Assembly: GCF_019977195.1 (NCBI RefSeq)
Contig: NZ_AP024643.1
Coordinates: 3,782,001 to 3,846,000, forward strand
Source: Arthrobacter sp. StoSoilA2
Lineage (GTDB): Bacteria; Actinomycetota; Actinomycetes; Actinomycetales; Micrococcaceae
Direction: 5' to 3'
Length of the DNA: 64,000 nt
The notes below the pieces were generated by a model. It saw only the letters and a program-made list of their open reading frames with translations, had not been told where the DNA came from and did no database searches. Below, piece after piece: positions 60,342 through 64,000 of this stretch. The first letter of the stretch is position 1; every line of letters begins with the position of its first letter. A program made the translations under genes and the position numbers.

Positions 60342-61697
60342 TCACTCGGAAAACGTGGGTGTGGGGACCTCGTCAACTCCCGTCGCATTGCTGCGCCTCC
60401 GGACCTGTGATGCCTTGTTTCGGATGACCCTGCCGAGCAAAAGCGCGCAGATGATCGATACAGTTCCGGCGACGAACACGTAAAGCGATGTGGAGACGGA
60501 CGCATTCGTCGCGGCAAACAGGGCACCGGCTATAAGAGGTGCAATGGCGCTGCCGAAGAGATTTCCGAGGGTGGTGGCCAGGGACAATCCGCTGTAGCGG
60601 ACCTTTGCGTCAAAGGCGGTGGAGAAGTATGCCGGCGTCAGCGCCCATGGGATGTATACGGCTACCGTTGCGGCAAAGTAGCAGACGGCGATGAAGCCAT
60701 ACGTGCCGCCGTCCAGGGCAAAGTACAGCGGGAAGGCAACGATGACGATGAGCGCAAGCCCCCACAGGTACACCCGTTGTCCGCCGAATTTGTCCGAGAG
60801 TGCACCGGCGAGCGGGGTAACCACGAAGCCAATGGCAGAGGTTACGATCACCAGGACCAACATCGACGTCGAATCCAGCTCACCTGACTTCCCCGCGTAG
60901 ACAAAGTTGTACACCGTAATCAGGTAGAAGAAGATTCCCGGTGCCAGGCTGGCGCCGGCCACAAGGAACACTTGCTTGGGGTGTGTCCGAAGTACCTCGA
61001 CTACAGGCAGACGCACAACGCCGTGGTCAGCCTTGACTCGATCAAACTCCGGACTTTCCGCGACCTTCATGCGAATAACCAGGCCGGTGATAACCAGTAC
61101 CGCACTAAGCAGGAAGGGGACCCGCCACCCCCAGGCCATGAAAAGGTCTTTGGACATCGATTCCAGGGGTATATACAACGTCATGGCCAGGATCAGCCCC
61201 ACGGCAACGCCTGCCTGCGGCCAGCTACCGAAATAGCCCCGCCGACCCTTCGGGGAATGTTCGGTAGCCATCAGCACTGCACCACCCCATTCGCCGCCGA
61301 GCGCGAACCCTTGAGTCAGCCGCAGCACCACCAGCAGAACAGGGGCGAACACGCCTATCGCGTCATATGTGGGCAACAGTCCGATCGCAACGGTGGCAAT
61401 GCCCATGATCAGGATGGTGAGGACCATCATCGGCTTTCGGCCTGCCCTGTCCCCGAAGTGACCGAAGACAATCGCCCCAATGGGACGCGCGACGAAGCCG
61501 GCCGCGAAAGTAGAGAACGCAAGCAAGGTCCCGGTGGTGGGGTCGAAGCCGGGGAAGAAGAGCTGGTTGAAAACGAGCACCGCCGCGGTGCTGTAGATGA
61601 AGAAGTCGTACCACTCGATAGTCGTACCGATGAGGCTCGCGAATGCGACCTTCCTCGGCGAACTCGCGCCCGATGGTTGTGCAACCACTGCACTCAT
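60342..61697 (-). CDS. MFS transporter, MHS (metabolite:H+ symporter) type
   Basis: A 451-residue, 12-helix carrier. The family start FASLIGTTIEWYDFFIYSTAAVLVFN, the loop GHFGDRAGRKPMM and GGEWGGAVLM are typical of MHS symporters for carboxylates and aromatic acids. It is first in the operon with the TauD-like and molybdenum hydroxylase genes and probably imports their substrate. Confidence 0.93.
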   Translation of the reverse strand: MSAVVAQPSGASSPRKVAFASLIGTTIEWYDFFIYSTAAVLVFNQLFFPGFDPTTGTLLAFSTFAAGFVARPIGAIVFGHFGDRAGRKPMMVLTILIMGIATVAIGLLPTYDAIGVFAPVLLVVLRLTQGFALGGEWGGAVLMATEHSPKGRRGYFGSWPQAGVAVGLILAMTLYIPLESMSKDLFMAWGWRVPFLLSAVLVITGLVIRMKVAESPEFDRVKADHGVVRLPVVEVLRTHPKQVFLVAGASLAPGIFFYLITVYNFVYAGKSGELDSTSMLVLVIVTSAIGFVVTPLAGALSDKFGGQRVYLWGLALIVIVAFPLYFALDGGTYGFIAVCYFAATVAVYIPWALTPAYFSTAFDAKVRYSGLSLATTLGNLFGSAIAPLIAGALFAATNASVSTSLYVFVAGTVSIICALLLGRVIRNKASQVRRRSNATGVDEVPTPTFSE

Positions 61698-61822
61698 ATT
61701 GTGCCTCCAGGTAATTTTGCGAAGAGTCGGCCCCGCTATGCGTGGACCGTGGTAATCAGGGCTGCTTAGGGCACCTGTCTCAGAATGAGCTTTGAAGTGA
61801 TGCAGATTACTTCAGTGGTCAT

Positions 61823-61852
61823 TATCTTATTGCTGAGATGCTTTGTGCGCAA
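61823..61852 (-). promoter_or_regulatory. MFS promoter with MarR-type operator
   Basis: TATCTTA-TTGC-TGAGATG (61823-61840) matches the marR-region site in both arms except the last base. It covers the predicted minus-strand -10 TAAGAT (61824-61829), with -35 TTGCGC (61847-61852) and a 17-bp spacer. It lies about 126 bp upstream of the transporter start codon. Confidence 0.65.
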
Positions 61853-61941
61853 GATCTCATTTTTGAGGGAACCATTGCGAGTGGAGGGCATCGGAGTAGA
61901 GGTGGCCCTGGAAACTTTGCCCTGGCTGGTTCAGCGCTTCT

Positions 61942-63138
61942 TCATGACAAGCCACCCTGCTCGGTTGTGGGTGCTATGAGGCCCGTTACCATGTGTTCGA
62001 GAATTTCCTGGATGCCCCGGATGTCCCGCAGGGAGGGAGTACGGACAACGCTGCTGATCACGTGCAGCGCCGCTTTCACCCGGGTTCTGACCATCTCCGG
62101 ATTGGCACTCGGGTAAATGTCCTCCACCAGCGAGGCCAGGTCGGTGATGTAGTCGCCCTGCGCGTCCATTAGGTTCCGCAAGTCCTCCTCGGGCAGGTGT
62201 GGACGTTCAGACACGGCCAGCTGCAGGAATTCCGGGCTGGCCAGCGAGAAAGCAATATACGAGGAAAGGATGCGCTGCAGTGCCTCGGATGCATCAGCGG
62301 CTTCAGATAGAGCGCGCCACATGTCCATCCATTGCACTTCTTTGGCTCGATGCAGTGCTGCGGCAAGCATTTCCGCCTTGCTGTCGAAGTGCCGGTAAAT
62401 GCTGGGACCCGTGACTCCAATCTCGGCGGCAATGTCGTCAAGACTCACGGCTTCAAACCCAAACGCAGCGAACTGTCGGATTGAGGCAGCCAGCAATGCC
62501 TCACGGCGGCTACGCGGCATGGGAATCTGCGTGCGCCGGTGGTTCCCCGACGCTTCAATCGGGGGCAATGGCATGACGAGTACTGTGCGGGCGAGCCTGG
62601 CCAGCTGGAACTCTTCCTCCACCCGTGAGAGCCGGTGAGGGTTCCACGACACACTGATCATCACAGCAAACATCGCCCAAGCCCGCAGGTCAGCCTCGGA
62701 AGCGGGCAACGCATGGCTGCCGGACTGCAGTTTGCTGCTCATAGCAAACTTGATGCTGCTCGCAATATCGAAGCGGGTGGCAGGCGGAAGGTGCCGGGAT
62801 TCACGCTCCCACAGCACGCCGTTTTCCCGGTGCTCCAAAACTGCCCGGCCCAGCGCCGCGATCAACTGTTCGAGGTCGCCGTCAGGGGCTTGGGTGACGC
62901 TATCCAAAACGGGCTGGAAGCTGGCCACAACTGCCTCGCGAAGCAGCTCGGCCTTGCTCGGGAAATGTCGGTAAAGGGCGGATGGTTGAACCGCCATGGC
63001 TTTGGCCACATCGGTCATGCTGACTTGCGCGTATCCCTTCTGCGCGAAGAGGTCACCTGCCGCAGCAAGTATCAGGGCGCGCCGGTTCCGCGGCCTGGTG
63101 CCGCGCGCCGGGGCGGTTGAGGACTCATTCATATTCAT
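61942..63138 (-). CDS. Regulator with two fused TetR domains
   Basis: A 398-residue protein made of two complete TetR repressors in tandem. The first helix-turn-helix is near residues 30-70 (FAQKGYAQVSMTDVAKAMAVQPSALYRHFPSKAE) and the second near 210-255 (FAAFGFEAVSLDDIAAEIGVTGPSIYRHFDSKAE), each followed by a helical ligand domain. A GTG 18 bases upstream is an alternative start. A usual TetR has about 200 residues. It borders the catabolic locus and may respond to its substrates or to an unrelated signal. Confidence 0.88.
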   Translation of the reverse strand: MNMNESSTAPARGTRPRNRRALILAAAGDLFAQKGYAQVSMTDVAKAMAVQPSALYRHFPSKAELLREAVVASFQPVLDSVTQAPDGDLEQLIAALGRAVLEHRENGVLWERESRHLPPATRFDIASSIKFAMSSKLQSGSHALPASEADLRAWAMFAVMISVSWNPHRLSRVEEEFQLARLARTVLVMPLPPIEASGNHRRTQIPMPRSRREALLAASIRQFAAFGFEAVSLDDIAAEIGVTGPSIYRHFDSKAEMLAAALHRAKEVQWMDMWRALSEAADASEALQRILSSYIAFSLASPEFLQLAVSERPHLPEEDLRNLMDAQGDYITDLASLVEDIYPSANPEMVRTRVKAALHVISSVVRTPSLRDIRGIQEILEHMVTGLIAPTTEQGGLS

Positions 63139-63158
63139 AGGATTAGTCAGATTCACTT

Positions 63159-63170
63159 ATTGCGCAATAG
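63159..63170. promoter_or_regulatory. Palindrome TATTGCGCAATA upstream of the double TetR gene
   Basis: A perfect 12-bp palindrome 21 bp upstream of the chosen ATG. It is a plausible autoregulatory operator for the TetR protein. Confidence 0.5.
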
Positions 63171-63375
63171 CCCGCCACGTGCCAAAGTTTAAGAACGACA
63201 TGCGAAAGACTGCCCTTCACTTGCGGATAAGCCCGTTGCCGCCAGATAGCAGTGACTCACCGTAGCGGGAAACGTGAAGGTTTCCCCTCAATGCGAGCAC
63301 CGGCCCGAGCATCCCGGCGGCCGATGCATATTCACTTACGGGACGCCAAGCGGGTGCCAGACCCAGAGAAGCATT

Positions 63376-63412
63376 CCCCAAGCCCCATAGCACCCCAAGC
63401 CCCCCAAACCCC
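63376..63412 (+). other. Five C-tracts (G-quadruplex-type sequence on minus strand)
   Basis: Five runs of four or more C in 37 bases, separated by 3-6 bases, end 16 bp before the ribosome site of the solute-binding gene. The complementary strand fits the G4+N1-7 quadruplex pattern. The rest of 63171-63440 holds no visible gene. Confidence 0.6.
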
Positions 63413-63440
63413 AGCACCGTCCGGTGACAAAGGAGTCCCC

Positions 63441-64000
63441 ATGAAACGACGTGCAATAGTCGCTATTGCTGCACTTTTCGGCTTCGCAACCCTGACTGGC
63501 TGCAGCACAGGGAATGACGCCCCCAATGCCTATTCCGTCAAGACGGACATTCCGACCGCAGCAGCGATGGATCCGGCAATCCTCGACGCCGCCGTCAAGG
63601 AAGGCTCGCTGCTGGTTTACGGCGAGGCGAATGAGGCGTCCATGAAGCCGGTCCTGGCTGCTTTCCAAAACCAGTATCCGGATATCAAGACCAGCTACAT
63701 CAGCCTGGGTGGAACGGAAAGCTTCCAGCGGTACCTCAACGAAAAAGCAACTGGCGGAAAGACCGCGGACGTCATCGTCAGCCTCCAAGGCGCGAACTTC
63801 CTGGATCTGGTCAAGCGTGGTGACATCCAGGACTTCACACCACCCGCCGCCGCGCCGCTGCCCGACTTCGGGAAACTCGCCCCCGGGGTCTTCGCGATGG
63901 AACTGAACCCGGTCATGGCACTGATCAACACCACCCTCCTGCCCGAATCCGAACAACCCGATTCCCTTGCATCGCTTGCCAAGATGTCCAGTGACCCCAA
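63441..64000 (+). CDS. ABC transporter solute-binding lipoprotein, 3' end outside window
   Basis: The first 186 codons of a lipoprotein: MKRRAIVAIAALFGFATLTGC with lipobox LTGC, then a periplasmic-binding fold (AAVKEGSLLVYGEANEASMKPVLAAF, SYISLGGTESFQRYLNE, KTADVIVSLQGANF). It resembles the iron(III)/AfuA-like or polyamine-type binding proteins. AAAGGAG lies five bases before ATG. Transporter partners are presumably downstream of the window. Confidence 0.88.
   Translation, partial: MKRRAIVAIAALFGFATLTGCSTGNDAPNAYSVKTDIPTAAAMDPAILDAAVKEGSLLVYGEANEASMKPVLAAFQNQYPDIKTSYISLGGTESFQRYLNEKATGGKTADVIVSLQGANFLDLVKRGDIQDFTPPAAAPLPDFGKLAPGVFAMELNPVMALINTTLLPESEQPDSLASLAKMSSDP

Overview
The window reads as chromosomal DNA of a high-GC actinobacterium of the Micrococcaceae, most like Arthrobacter or Paenarthrobacter. 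This is inferred from a mycobacterial-type CmtR metal sensor, a DtxR/IdeR-type iron box, an actinobacterial tad pilus locus, several promoters that appear to give leaderless mRNAs, and dense catabolic gene clusters. No rRNA, tRNA, CRISPR array, insertion sequence or phage gene was recognised. Both ends of the window cut through genes.

Layout. 0-3.1 kb: the 3' part of a large repeat-built surface protein. 3.2-5.1 kb: CmtR-like repressor, CDF metal exporter and an alpha/beta hydrolase. 5.4-9.2 kb: MatC-like carrier and PrpF-family isomerase, divergent from a LysR regulator. 9.2-12.3 kb: PAP2 phosphatase, membrane proteins and a tiny Cys-rich protein. 12.3-25.1 kb: a tad (Flp) pilus operon flanked by two related histidine kinases, one response regulator and an Hpt-like protein without its phospho-acceptor histidine. 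25.2-28.4 kb: efeO-efeB iron uptake genes under a DtxR-type box, with a small membrane protein where efeU would be expected. 28.7-35.0 kb: amidohydrolase, polar amino-acid ABC transporter, FCD-GntR regulator and ornithine-cyclodeaminase-like enzyme. 35.0-42 kb: assorted genes (LacI and aldo/keto reductase, lipoprotein, SRPBCC protein, a broken FMN reductase, SelO).

42-61.8 kb is the most interesting part: a catabolic locus bounded by a MarR and a double TetR regulator. One minus-strand operon (54.3 to 44.3 kb) encodes an aldehyde dehydrogenase, RidA, a VanB-type reductase, an HHE extradiol-type dioxygenase, two alpha/beta hydrolases (one lacking its serine), two SDRs (one lacking YxxxK), a ThDP enzyme, a small HTH-like protein and a Rieske oxygenase. 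A second (61.7 to 54.4 kb) encodes an MHS transporter, a TauD-like dioxygenase, a three-subunit molybdenum hydroxylase and XdhC. An aspartate-dehydrogenase-like gene follows marR, and a cupin gene is divergent from it.

Related sites (TATCTTA-N4-TGAGATR and its half-site TATCTTA/G) lie on predicted promoter elements of the marR/cupin, aldehyde dehydrogenase and transporter units. I infer that one MarR repressor controls the whole locus. The substrate is not evident; the mix of enzymes suggests a nitrogen-containing or heteroaromatic compound. The window ends in a lipoprotein solute-binding gene preceded by an unusual run of C-tracts.
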